Origin: Pegea sp. RAD2-039
Taxonomy: Eukaryota; Chordata; Thaliacea; Salpida; Salpidae
Reading direction: 5' to 3'
NCBI GenBank assembly: GCA_034620365.1
Contig: JAQGEQ010000354.1
Span: 1,178,001 to 1,242,000, forward strand
Length of the DNA stretch: 64,000 nt
The notes under the pieces: generated by a model
Told to the model about the DNA's origin: nothing
The model's database searches: none
What the model saw: the letters and a program-made list of their open reading frames with translations, nothing else
Position numbers and translations under genes: made by a program
Part shown: piece after piece, positions 27,301 to 37,440 of the stretch
Position numbering within the stretch: the first letter of the stretch is position 1
How the letters are laid out: every line of letters starts with the position of its first letter

Positions 27301-28752
27301 GCGTGATGTAGATGAAGAGAGGATAGAAAAATCGAGTCTTGAGAGACAAGTAGAAGAGATTAATGAAGAGAAGATGAAGATGTTGGAGAAGATTCAACAG
27401 ATGCAGCTCGATGTGTCCCGTAACCTCCGAAATGAGAAGAATAATCGAGAAGAGAGTTTAAGATCGGAACAACGGATCAGATCAGCGATGGAAGTTGAAC
27501 TACAAAGATGCAAAGTCTCAATTTAATCTTCATCTGCTCTTTCATCAACTGATTTGATCCTCAGAACAAATTGGCAGTGTCTGAACTTCGCATCCAAGAA
27601 GTTGAAGAAGATCTACAGAAAGAACGATCTCATCAGAATCCTCTTCATCTTCTTCGGAGCAAATTGGAATCAATCCGCCAGAAACTGGAGTCGGAAGCTT
27701 CCAAGATTCAAATCTTGCTTCAATCTTCCGGATACCTTCATCAAGATCGAATCGAATCTTCTCTTCAATCATTACGTGATCTTCACGAAGAGCTTCTTCG
27801 CCGTGATACGTCATCAGCACGTGACATCAACGAGCGTGTGTTACGTCATAACGCGCGACTCTGTGAAGAAACTCATCAATTACGAAGCAAGATCGCTTCG
27901 TTGGAGTCTGAGATGGAGATGATGAAGCAACGCGATAGCGACAAGGTAGTCTTTTCGATGTGACGTCACATCTTCTTCATATGACGTCACACCTTCTCGC
28001 GTAGTCGGCAGATTCGATGAAGCAAATGGGAAATCGAATTTACAAATTGTATATCAAGTTACTTCGATCTGATAGTTACAGAAAAGCGCTCGTTTATCAA
28101 AAAAAGTATCTTCTTCTACTAATTGGAGGATTTAAGGTCCCTAGCTCCTCTTCCTCATCTTCATCTCTTCACAATCTTCTTCTCAGGACTCTGAAGGAGC
28201 TACTTTAGCGCTAATCGCACAAATGGGCGCTTATCCCAGCGAGCAGTCTCTACGTCATCCACTACGTCAACGCTCAGCCGCTTTTACGAGGTTCCGGTCC
28301 GCTGTTCGCGTGTCCATTGCCATCTCGCGTATGTCCTACCTGGTCCGCAAGTGGTCCACAGCAAGTCGTTCCCTAGCAACCTGTATCCGTTCCAAACACG
28401 GAGTTATCGTTGACTCTTCGTTGTCACGTGGTTTGTTGTCTTCTTCCCGTCTCTCTGTCACGTGATCGATTGTTTTATGACGTAGATGAATTAGTTCCGC
28501 GACAAATTTACAGTTCGATGTCAGTGACGTCACAACGACACGCGATCGCTAATTTTGCAACAGAAGAAGAAAACGAAGTGAAATTGATCAGTGATCCGAA
28601 ATCCTCTACCACGTGAGATTTTTTCAGATTGATCTTCTTCAACTTATTCCTCTTCAACCAGTTACAGTGTGGAAGAACCTCCTCTCGAAGAATACATCCG
28701 TCGTCTTGACAACGTACAGCAGAAGCTCTTTGTGTTTCGAGACACTAAATGA
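9322..28752 (+). CDS. Pericentrin/AKAP9-like centrosomal coiled-coil protein with C-terminal PACT domain
   Basis: Giant gene of several dozen exons, roughly 3,500 to 4,200 residues by eye. It starts at 9322 with MESEEERQKKLKAGLAK, then FKSFQKKKSNKRRKKEK, matching the short basic N-terminus of pericentrin/AKAP9. Clear early exons are 9322-9372, 9433-9514, 9670-9788, 10036-10156 and 10207-10331. Nearly all the middle is Glu/Lys/Leu-rich heptad coiled coil in exons of about 100 to 300 bp separated by short GT-AG introns. The last exons are 28005-28136, 28187-28430, 28486-28612 and 28662-28752. They encode the PACT domain (RKALVYQKKYLLLLIGGF; FTRFRSAVRVSIAISRMSYL) and a final helix (EYIRRLDNVQQKL), with TGA at 28750. 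PACT anchors these proteins at centrosomes and binds calmodulin. The protein should scaffold gamma-tubulin complexes and kinases in pericentriolar material. Oddities are a Cys-rich insert (12445-12764) and minisatellites in three introns. Internal exon edges are approximate. AATAAA lies at 28946. Confidence 0.88.
12441..12764 (+). other. Cys-rich exon inside the pericentrin-like gene
   Basis: A single exon flanked by coiled-coil exons. The donor GTAAAA at 12382 and the acceptor ending at 12440 keep the frame, and the following donor GTTTTA at 12765 is phase 0. It encodes an unusually Cys-rich stretch containing CPACHC, then CCCVCH, then CCDCRSIC. Paired cysteines of this kind can bind zinc, but I recognise no named zinc-finger family. 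Such a segment is not a usual part of pericentrin or AKAP9 rods. Confidence 0.6.
15077..15234 (+). repeat. Pyrimidine-rich intron with repeated CATCTTC words
   Basis: An intron of the pericentrin-like gene with donor GTGAGC and acceptor TTGCATCAG. The middle is almost purely C/T on the coding strand, with repeated imperfect copies of TACATCTTCTC. It looks like a small degenerate minisatellite or an extended polypyrimidine tract. Confidence 0.45.
20056..20098 (+). repeat. (GTT)n microsatellite in intron
   Basis: A short run of GTT triplets inside an intron of the pericentrin-like gene, followed directly by the acceptor TTGTTAG. Its T/G composition on the coding strand is like that of the larger arrays downstream. 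Confidence 0.7.
20788..21610 (+). repeat. 20-bp minisatellite, about 41 copies, intronic
   Basis: Tandem array of a 20-bp unit with consensus ATCTGRTGTAGATGGTTGYT. It lies inside one intron of the pericentrin-like gene (donor GTAAGA at 20768, acceptor TTTTCAG ending at 21637). The period is exactly 20, so units stay in register over about 820 bp. Within 21121-21300 a 60-bp higher-order repeat of three variant units is visible. The unit is not a multiple of three and contains TGTAG, so it is not coding as an array. Confidence 0.95.
22277..22918 (+). repeat. 22-bp minisatellite, about 29 copies, intronic
   Basis: Tandem array of a unit close to TGATTGGTTGGTAGCTGGYTGC, 22 bp, with some shortened units. 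It occupies most of a single intron of the pericentrin-like gene (donor GTGAGT at 22145, acceptor GTTCAG ending at 23036). The unit is distinct from the 20-bp array but shares the TGGTTG core. Confidence 0.93.
25268..25560 (+). repeat. About 32-bp minisatellite, about 9 copies, intronic
   Basis: Tandem array built from ACTGGTTGTTACTGGTTACT plus GGTTGGTTAACA, with some partial units. It fills the intron between the donor GTGAGT at 25261 and the acceptor TTTTTGTAG ending at 25569. This is the third TGGTTG-bearing array within 5 kb of the same gene. Confidence 0.93.
28005..28430 (+). other. PACT domain exons
   Basis: Two exons (28005-28136 and 28187-28430) carry the diagnostic part of the PACT domain. 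The first has YRKALVYQKKYLLLLIGGFK. The second has EGATLALIAQMG, then FTRFRSAVRVSIAISRMSYL and VRKWS. The spacing and the Arg/Ile pattern match vertebrate pericentrin and AKAP9. This domain is sufficient for centrosome targeting in those proteins. Confidence 0.93.
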
Positions 28753-30157
28753 ACCTTAGAAGATTTTCAAAGCAGTTTTTACTTCACCTATTTTCGTATT
28801 TATTTGTTGATGACTTGTCCCGTCCACACTGTTTCTCGTTCCTTCGACAGTTTCGACATTTCCACTTTTGTAGTTCCTCTCTAATCAGAATCTCAGAGTC
28901 TTTTTGGAGTATTTCTTATTTTTGTCTAATTTAGAATTAGTAGAAAATAAATTTTCTTTTAAACTCGTTGATTTTTTACATCAAACATTTACAATGAAAG
29001 ATTTTGAATCATAGATTTTGTAAGATTCAAATCAGTTGTTGAAATTTAACAAATCTAATTTAGGAAATCAAAATTTACTTCGAGGTTTTTCATGTAAGCA
29101 ATAGGAAATAAAAATTGATTTAAGCAACTTCCATATAAAATGATAAAAGTACATTTGATGAATGTATATTTAGTTTTTATTTTTAGATTTTTTGTTTGAA
29201 AAGGAATTTATTGTGAGACTAAGTTAGCTTGAAATTATTTTTAATCTAAATTATATCATGGAACAGATTCGAAACTCTAACGCTTGAATCTCATTTCTTA
29301 TATTGTTAATTAAATGATTATTTAGATAGCTGACTAGGCAATATTAAGCTTACATACTTTGAAAAAGTAGTTCCGCATCCTAAACATTTTTCAAGTTGAA
29401 GTCAATTATTTTAAAACTTTTTGTAAAAAAGCCATTTTTGGCGCAAACAATTTACTTTAACATTTATTATTATGTTTTCATAAACAGCTGACTAAATGAA
29501 GGTGGCACTTTAAATACTCATAATTGTGATGAGTATTTGAAAAATTTAAAGTTATTAAACCTTTTTTTAGTTTATTTATATATATTAGCTTTGATTAATA
29601 ATCTTTCTGTAAACTGATTTTCTATGAATAAAGTTTAGTTGATTTTAATTTAAACAGTTTTCAGATTTTTATTTATTTCAAGTAAACTATAAAATTTTAT
29701 TTTTTCTGAAGTATTTTATTAATTTTGAGATCAGTTATTGGTTTCAGTAAAATAAATGATAATTGTTTTAACTTTATTTTTCTGTTAATGTTTTTATTTT
29801 GATTATAAATTGCTTCTTAAAGAATATTTTTCACTAAAAAGCTATTTTAAGTTTATGGAACTTTAATTAAACTTTTGATTGGAGTTTTTTTGAGAATTAA
29901 TTCTCAATAAGTTGGTTTTTATCCAAAATTGTTTGAATATTTAATTATTTATTAAATTATGTATTATTTTATAAAAACATTAAGTTATAATCATATTTTT
30001 TGAACAATGATTTTATCAAAACTATTAAGTGAATGGAAATAGACTTATATTAGCAGATATATATATAATAATATCATAATTGCATATATTATATAGATAC
30101 TTGTTTTACATAAGTCATTTTTTAAGTATTTTGCTAAGATTTTTGTTATAAATTAAA
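28753..30157. other. Intergenic region between the two plus-strand genes
   Basis: Contains the pericentrin-like 3' end (AATAAA at 28946-28951) and then AT-rich DNA up to the next start codon. A run of alternating AT near 30060-30100 may be promoter-proximal. No other feature seen. Confidence 0.4.
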
Positions 30158-32122
30158 ATGGAATATGAGAATGATTTTGAGTGGAATTTACCAGATATTT
30201 CATCAAATATTTTATCTAGAAAACCTTTATTTGAAGGTAAACAATTCATTAAACAGTTGTACAGTTTCAAAATTAAATATTTTTTTAGATATTTCAGGAA
30301 CTACACCAGAAGAATTAGAAGTGGAACTGAGAAGAAAAGAAAGAGAAATATATATGTGTAGTCGTTTAGGAAATTTCTTAGCTGAAGAAATGCAAGAATT
30401 ATTAGAACAAAGAAAAGGAGTTTCATCAGACCATACAAAAGCTTTGTTAGAATTACAAGTTGGCAACAAATTTATCTACTTAAAGCTTCTATTATTTAGT
30501 CAACTTGCCTAATAATATATCTCATTCAATTGTCTTTATTAAAAAAGTATTTTATATAATCATACTATAATATAAATTTGTTGATTTCTAATAATAAGCT
30601 TTTAAAGGACAATTAAATAGTTTTTAAAGTACCAAATTGTAACAATTTTTGAAATGTTATTTTTTAAGTATTACTTTCTGTGTTTATTTCAAAAATAGTT
30701 TAAATATCAAATAAAAAGAAAAATAAGATAAAAGTCATTCAGAAATACAATTATCTCTGCATTTTTTGACTAATTCTTTCTGTTTATAGGAATTAAGATT
30801 TACAAACGGAATAACTTCAAACAAAAAACAAGAATTAAAAATTTCATCAAATAAAAAAGTAATTTGAAGATTAATCAAAGATCAGTCATCAATTTGCCTC
30901 AAAACTTTATTTTAGAATGATGTAGATGTATCCTTGGACAGCTTAGATCTTACTAGCAACTGTGAATCAGTGATGACGTCAGCATCTCACGGTACACGTG
31001 ACTTGAAAAATGATTTGGATTCGGTACAGAAAGCTCATGACAGAATATCGCGATTGGAACTATCCTTAGATGTGAGTCAATTTGAAATATTTCAAAATTT
31101 AATTTTCCTGAAATTTAGGCAACCAGGGCCAGATACAGATCTTTAATGACCAACTACTCCCACAAACTCAAAGAGATCTCTCAGCAGCTTGGGTCTTGCA
31201 TCAAGAAGTCAAGACCTTATTTCGACGCAGTGAAAAAGAGCAAAAAAGTTAATTGATGATGACGTCACAGAGACTTCTTTATCACGTGAACTTTTTGTTC
31301 AGTGTCAAGTGGAAACGCAGACAGCAACCATGGAGTATAAAAGAACGGTTAGCCAGCACAAGGTGGCCAGGGACATGGTCCTGGTTGCTGAAGAGCGGGT
31401 CATGCAAGCTGTGGACAAATTGGACCCTACTTGGCAAGAGATGTTGAATCAAGCTAATCTAAAGGTAAGATGCAGTGACGTCATTGCGTCTATTTCACGG
31501 TTGACTGCACACAGGTGAGCGAGGCGTCGAAGGAGAAGTCACGTGTGTACAATCTTCATCTGGAAGCAGCAAAAGCGTTTCAGGACGCCGAGAAGAATCG
31601 AACTGAGCTAAAAATCAAATTAGACAAATGGGTATCTCGCGCTAGTCCCTATTTCCAGATTCAGCGCGAGTTTCAACATCAACTCGAGGTTTGTGACGTC
31701 ATCAGCGATTTATCGTCACGTGACGTCATCACCTCTTTCAGATAACAACAAAAAAGTTAAATTTGCTCGAGTTGAAACTACTTGAATCTCGCCACAAATA
31801 CTCGATGATATTAGAGCAGTTACGTCACAGTGATGACGTCACAACCGCAGGATCATCACTAGTTCAACGAGGATCAGGAGTAGGAGCTGAACATCCAGTA
31901 CGAGAGGATCTTGCTTCTCAACTTCCTCGTCCCGCTATCGATTTCTTGGAGCGCTATCATGAGTCTTCTCCGTCTTCTTCTATACTGGAAGTTGACAACA
32001 AACTCCGATATAATCCTTATGATCTTAGTTACCTTAGTGATCTCACGGATGTTGGATCAAACACTGGAGAGAGCTGTGTGTCTTCTCAAGATGATACACA
32101 AGAGTACATCCAGGACTTTTAA
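30158..32122 (+). CDS. SH3BP5-family protein (Rab11 GEF) with extra N-terminal helical segment
   Basis: Eight exons, about 439 residues. Exons by eye are 30158-30236, 30289-30458, 30790-30858, 30916-31071, 31119-31247, 31303-31464, 31515-31688 and 31742-32122. All joins keep frame. Exons 5 to 8 match SH3BP5/SH3BP5L: LGSCIKKSRPYFDAVKK, DPTWQEMLNQAN, RASPYFQIQREFQHQLE, LKLLESRHKYSMILEQL. This is the long antiparallel coiled-coil domain of the family, known as a guanine nucleotide exchange factor for Rab11 (REI-1 in C. elegans). The tail is Ser/Asp-rich and disordered. Exons 1 and 2 encode a leader, including TTPEELEVELRRKEREIYM followed by CSRLGNFLAEEMQELLEQR. I do not know this leader from SH3BP5; it resembles the CC1-box helix of dynein adaptors. 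Exon 2 has two in-frame acceptors 9 bp apart (TTTAG ending at 30288, TTCAG ending at 30297). Exons 1 and 2 belonging to a separate gene is the main alternative. Confidence 0.85.
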
Positions 32123-33659
32123 TGATCTTTTTTTGAGTAATCTTTCCATTCTTGCCATATTTGTCACCAAATTTATTTGTCTTTGAATTTCCTGATCCTA
32201 AAAATCTTAAAAGATGTCTTCTAGCCTTCCACAATTTCAATTGAAGCTTAGGAAAAAGTAAATTTATGAAATTAGAAAACCTATATTAATAAATCAAATA
32301 ATTTCTTTAATCACAATCATAATTTGTTAAAAAATCGATCTCCTTATACTTTTATATTCTATACAATTTGCTTTATACAAATTTTGTGGCGATATTTTAA
32401 ATCAAGTTCTATTTTTAGATGCCTTTCAGTTTAGTTATTTGAAAAATGTCTCACTGAAGCATAAATGTCATTAATATTTGTTCAAATTTCCTGCTTATGT
32501 TTGTCTTAAGATTATTTAAACATTTTTATCTATGAAGCAACTTGTTCAGTTTGACGATATTATGTATAGCTGGAATTTTCTTTTTCCGAAACTTTTTGAT
32601 CTTAATATATACAAAAGATTTTTTTATATTCAAAAACCTAAAAACTTTGGTCAAAAAACCCTTAGGGCGTTGTCAGGTGAATATTCAAAAGATAATTTTT
32701 GGTTTGATCAGTTTTGTTATCAAATAGAATTTTTTGTGTCTTATTTATTTCGTTCGTAAGCATTCAAGCAAATAATATCTCTGACATTAGTTTTTCTTTC
32801 CATTTATTTTTTTTAAGATTTAATCAAAGTTTGCAAATAAATTATTTTTATTTAAATACAATTTGTAATTTCATGAAAATAAATGAATATTTCCAGGTCT
32901 TAAAACTGAAAGTTTTGATAAAAATCGAAGTTCTTAAAGCATGACTTCATCTGTTATTATAGAAGCTAAAGAAAAACTAAACGGAGATTTTTAAGTAAAT
33001 TCAATCTTAAATAAAACTCAAAAACACTTCAATATATTAGAACATTTTGGGTATGACTATGAATATTATCCAATTATCCAAATTTGCTAATCTAAAACAA
33101 TTGAACCCTTGACAAGAATGTTTGTTATTCAAACTTCTTCAAATTATTAATAAAAACTTAATTAGAGGTGATGTAGATTTCTTTTTTTTTATGAAAAACC
33201 TTTCTATTAAGCCCACATCACGCAAGTAACCCCGTTCCGCAGCCACTTTCTCATATTCATTTAATCCACATTTTTAAAAGAACATTTTTTCATAATTATT
33301 CAATGATGGAAGGTATTATGTGATATCTTAAAAAAAATATTGTTTTTCAAGCAGGTGGTTTATGAATATCTGATAGATTTGATAAAACTAAGTTTGCTAA
33401 AGTGAGCTTTCTATTGGAGGAAACAAAACTTCCTTTTATTTTGTTTTAAAATTACTCTCAGTTAAAAGCTCTTCAAATACTTTCCTCGCTGAAATTTGTG
33501 AATTTCTTTGAACCTTCAACTAAAACAGATTATTCAAGCTAATGAATACAAATATAAACAATTATATTTATTTATCAAACATTTAGAAATATTTTTTCAT
33601 ATAAAATGTAAATTTTATTATCTAGTAAAGCACTTTTATACATAGATGAAAACAAGTTT
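32123..33659. other. Intergenic DNA between convergent genes
   Basis: AT-rich. AATAAA at about 32290 could end the SH3BP5-like transcript. TTTATT at 33614-33619 (AATAAA on the minus strand) is about 41 nt past the ZNHIT3 stop. The short open frames in 32532-32944 have no motif and are not called. Confidence 0.4.
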
Positions 33660-34043
33660 TTAATTTTCATCATCAACCACAGACAAACAGGCGTCTGCAA
33701 ACTCTACAAAGATCGGTTCATGCATTGCCTTTTCAACATTGTCATGGTTGGCATGCTGGTCGAGGTGTAAGAGCATTTTTCTTAGGTGTGGGTTTCCTAG
33801 CAGAGATTTAACTTTTTCACTATTTTCTAATTTTTTCAAGTTTTTCTCAGGTATCAATATTTCAGGAGTTTTTGTGTCTTCTTCAGCTTCTTCAACTTTA
33901 CTTGCAACAATTGGAAGATTACAATTGTCAGAAGCATTGTGAGTTTTATAACAAGCAACTGAACAGTAAGGAAGCAGACATTTTGGACATTTATATTTAG
34001 CAGCTATTTCACTGCAAATTTTACATTTTCCTAAAAATTTCAT
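33660..34043 (-). CDS. ZNHIT3: Zinc finger HIT domain protein 3
   Basis: Intronless 127-residue gene, close in length to the vertebrate protein of about 155. The N-terminal zf-HIT domain has the expected pattern: CKIC, then YKCPKCLLPYCSVACYKTH, then a terminal Cys, giving two zinc sites. The C-terminal part has the ZNHIT3 signature SLLGNPHLRKMLLHLDQ and then EPIFVEFADACLSVV. ZNHIT3 works with NUFIP1 in assembly of box C/D snoRNPs. The start is the only ATG ahead of the first zinc-binding Cys pair. The poly(A) signal lies about 41 nt after the stop. It shares strand with RPL35A and SLU7 upstream. Confidence 0.95.
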   Translation of the reverse strand: MKFLGKCKICSEIAAKYKCPKCLLPYCSVACYKTHNASDNCNLPIVASKVEEAEEDTKTPEILIPEKNLKKLENSEKVKSLLGNPHLRKMLLHLDQHANHDNVEKAMHEPIFVEFADACLSVVDDEN

Positions 34044-35311
34044 CTTAATCTAATCTAAAGTTGGACAATTGAAAATAATTTAGTATATATCATATAAACA
34101 GACAATTCATTTACTAGAAGCTACATTTATAAAATAGCAAATCAAAAAATAAAAGAAAAAATATAAATTTGTCACAATACTGTTAATATCTAAAAATTAA
34201 AATGAAATAAGAATAATTCCATAAACAATTATAAAACTTTTCATATTTTAAAACAAAATGAGGTAAATGTAATATAATACTAATGCAAGAAATAAGAATA
34301 TAAAATAAGAAATATAAAAAAACAACAATTTAATGCCATTTTATAATAAAGCAAATTATTTGAAAAAAATGTTTAAAAACTTCAATTAAAATTTAACAAA
34401 ATCATGAAAACTCTATAACAAATAATTCATTAATAAAAACTATATTATATGACCAACCAATTGAAGAGAATAACTCTTGATTTATAATATAGAATTTATA
34501 TAAGTCATAAAATAAGTTGGAAAAAAAGTGAAAAAATTCAGTTGTGCTAATATAAAGAAACTATATAAAACATATATAATTATAAACATGTAAATATATA
34601 AAACAAAAAATCAAAGATGAAATGAATCAACCTAAAAAGTAAAAGATGAAATGCTAAAGTATAAATATAATTCTTAAATAAATCAATTTATGAAAAAAAT
34701 TCAAAATTGATTTTTGCACATGTATAGAAATTTATACAATGAGAAATATATATCAGAATCATTTATATAATGTCAGAATATACTGGTAGTCATTTATACC
34801 TCACAGTTTTATATAAATAAATTGTAATACAAAATCATTAATTATATAATTCAAATAATTATAATAATACTTGGCATCATTGAAAGGAATTTATATAAGT
34901 ATAAATAAAATCATAAAACTTAAATTTTACACAGAAATTATGATATTAAAAACTTAACTTTCTTATTCAAAAAAAGAAATTTTATATATAGTCAGACTGC
35001 CAACTATATAGTTTAGAGTTAAGCTTACAATATTATATTTCATTGATGTAATATAAATTATAACTCAAATACTAACTAATATCTTGGTATAAAAATTTAA
35101 AGTGACTGGCTTGGAAATTAAACAACTAACTAAACAAAACTTACAATAAAATCTAATTTAAAAAAACTATAAAAATCACACAAGAAAAATTGTAGTTTAC
35201 TCATTACATTTATTATAAAAGCATTCAAAAAAATTCATATTTGAAAAATTACTTTTCTACAACAAATTATTAGAATGCTATATATAAAAACTGAGCACAA
35301 ACTTTATTAAT
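34044..35311. other. AT-rich intergenic DNA
   Basis: About 1.27 kb, extremely AT-rich, between ZNHIT3 and RPL35A on the same strand. It includes the very short RPL35A 3' end (AATAAA on the minus strand at 35303-35308). No other supported feature. Confidence 0.4.
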
Positions 35312-35644
35312 TTAAATATTTGATGGATACATCATAACTCTAACTCGGTGTCCCATTGCTTTTGCAGGAAGATTAGATCGGAATTTGGCTCGGACAGCTC
35401 CACTGTTTCCATGAGATCGAGTAATCTTTCCCCAGATAACACGAACTTTGCTTGGCTCTCCACGAGGAGTTTTGGTTTGATTTTTTGCTTTATAGACATA
35501 AGCACATCTTTTTCCCAAATAAAAGCTAGTATCTCTTTTACTGTTGGCACCTTCTATACGTAGAAGAGCGGTGTTCTCATGTTGGTTGCGAAGACCTCGC
35601 TTATAACCAGTAAAAACAGCTTTAGCCCAAAGACGGTTTGGCAT
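35312..35644 (-). CDS. RPL35A: 60S ribosomal protein eL33 (L35a)
   Basis: Intronless, 110 residues, exactly the usual length. Hallmarks are [20 protein letters not shown], then [37 protein letters not shown] and [20 protein letters not shown]. It is a structural component of the large ribosomal subunit. Upstream on the minus strand is a pyrimidine-rich tract (TTCTTTTT), possibly a 5'TOP-like start. The poly(A) signal AATAAA starts only 4 nt after the stop codon, so the 3' UTR must be very short. An intron-free copy of a ribosomal protein gene could be a retrocopy, but the intact frame, upstream tract and compact signal suggest the working gene. Confidence 0.97.
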   Translation of the reverse strand: MPNRLWAKAVFTGYKRGLRNQHENTALLRIEGANSKRDTSFYLGKRCAYVYKAKNQTKTPRGEPSKVRVIWGKITRSHGNSGAVRAKFRSNLPAKAMGHRVRVMMYPSNI

Positions 35645-37440
35645 TTTAATAGTCTATCAACACAATCAAAGCTGAAACTCAAAAAGAACCGAGGTACGAA
35701 ATACGCTCATAATAATGAATTGACTCAAGCGGTAAAATATTTTTCACTAAACAAAATGGCTTTTAAAGTGAAACTTTTTAAATATAAAAAAGAATAGACT
35801 AAGAAAATATTCTAAAAATTGTATCTTGTTTAAAAGTTATTTAAAAACATTTTTTACTCTAAAATTACTTGTAAAAATTGTTTGTCTGAGCTATAATTTT
35901 GCTTGAATTTAATGAGAAAAATTATAGTATTTTTTCAATAAACAGCTCTACAAAATGTGTTTCTAAAACGTTTCACAATTAAGTTAAATGCAGATGTTCC
36001 AAAATAAATATATTCTCTAGGTAAGTATGTTCTATAAAACTTTTGAAAAATCATCGTTAAAAGTTTTAAACTATTTATCAAAAAATATCTGGATTCGAAA
36101 GTTCGCTGATGAATAAAAATTCATCTTTTGATTTGTAAAATTTTTTAATTTAATAATTTTCTAGAAGAGCATATTTTTACATGTAGTATCACTATTATTA
36201 GGATCTACTATATTTTACATGTACTATTAGTGATCACTTAAATTTTTTTAATGAAGCCAAAAACTAAAGTCCTTCTCGTCAGAGTTCTCTGATTAACAAC
36301 ATTCGTCAACCCACCAACATGATAAAAAAGAAATAATAATCGCAAATACAGAGTACACATTTCTTCGGGTCAAGAACTTAGCAATAAAGAAGATCTAAAA
36401 CTTTCCGAAGATTGACCGAGGCTAAGTTGAATATGCTCTAATGAAAAGCAGCAAAGTAATTTTAATTTTTTTAAACAAATGTCGTTAAGAATTGATTGAA
36501 ACCAACTTAAATTAATATTTAGAGCTTTAACTAATTTTAGTTTTTAATCCTTATTATGATTTGGGAGATACTTATGATTCTAAATGACAAAAAAAAAACA
36601 TTTTAAGGAATAATGAATTCGATAAACTAATATTTTAGCTTAATTTTTAATACCTTAATAAATAACTGACAGTTTTTTTCATGAACGAGAATTATATTCA
36701 AGATTAATCCCTACCTTGATCAATTTTCTTTAGTACTTTTCACCATTTTCGAACACCTTTAAGTTGTTGTGATTATTATATAGATTCTCAAAAAGTTTTT
36801 ATAACTTTAACTTAAAAAAGAAGTTCGAACTTATCTTTTCTATAAAATGAGTTTAATGCAAGCTTTACTCAAACTATGGTATCAGCTAGTAGCTTTAGTT
36901 ATTTTTGTATTTTTGCAAACACTTGGTAGGCGGGTATGATAACCGCTGTACGAGGTAGATGGAAAGTTTGCATTTTACTTCTGGTAAATATAGGCAGAAT
37001 CAATGAATATAAATTTCAAGCATTTAAGGGAGTCAAGAAGAATTTTCTTAAATATTTTGTTGTAATTTTATATTCAAAGCCACAGTGGATTAGCTTTATA
37101 AGAACATTTCATTCACTTCTAGGTAAAAAGTCAAAAAAGTCGAACCTAAGAAGGAGTGTGCATTTTCTATGTACTATATGGAATCTAATTAAACATTTTT
37201 TTTATCTTAATTTTATTCAGAAAACATATAATACTTAAAACTAGCATCTAAAATCAGGACTTGAAAATTCTGGATGTTTTCTTCTAGAAACTGCTATCAA
37301 AGCGTTCAAACCTAATATATCGTAAAGAGAACTTACATTTCTAATCAAATCAAACAATTTAAAGGCAAGAAAAACAGATAGAAGAGAAAACTTAAACCAA
37401 TTAATACCATCAAAAAAGATTATTTGAATGAAATTATATT
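35645..37440. other. Intergenic DNA upstream of RPL35A
   Basis: AT-rich. A 100-codon plus-strand frame at 36936-37238 has no recognisable domain and no splice context and is not called. No RNA gene seen in this part. Confidence 0.35.

Larger units (their letters stand above)
12867..31841. promoter_or_regulatory. Zone enriched in perfect TGACGTCA (CRE) palindromes
   Basis: Perfect TGACGTCA octamers recur in exons and introns of the two plus-strand genes. Examples are 12867, 18315, 18352, 18397, 18516, 18542, 18764, 30974, 31260, 31694 and 31721. Six fall within 18315-18771. A random octamer is expected about once per 65 kb at even composition, and less often here. I found no perfect copy elsewhere in the window. 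Whether any is a working ATF/CREB site is unknown; word-level sequence bias is the alternative. Confidence 0.6.

Noticed and set aside
30158..30458. Exons 1 and 2 of the SH3BP5-like gene as a separate small gene
   Set aside because: Frame and splice phases run on into exon 3 and no stop or poly(A) signal ends a separate product, although transcript data are needed to be sure.
36936..37238. 100-codon plus-strand frame
   Set aside because: AT-rich, no domain, no splice sites, no supporting context.
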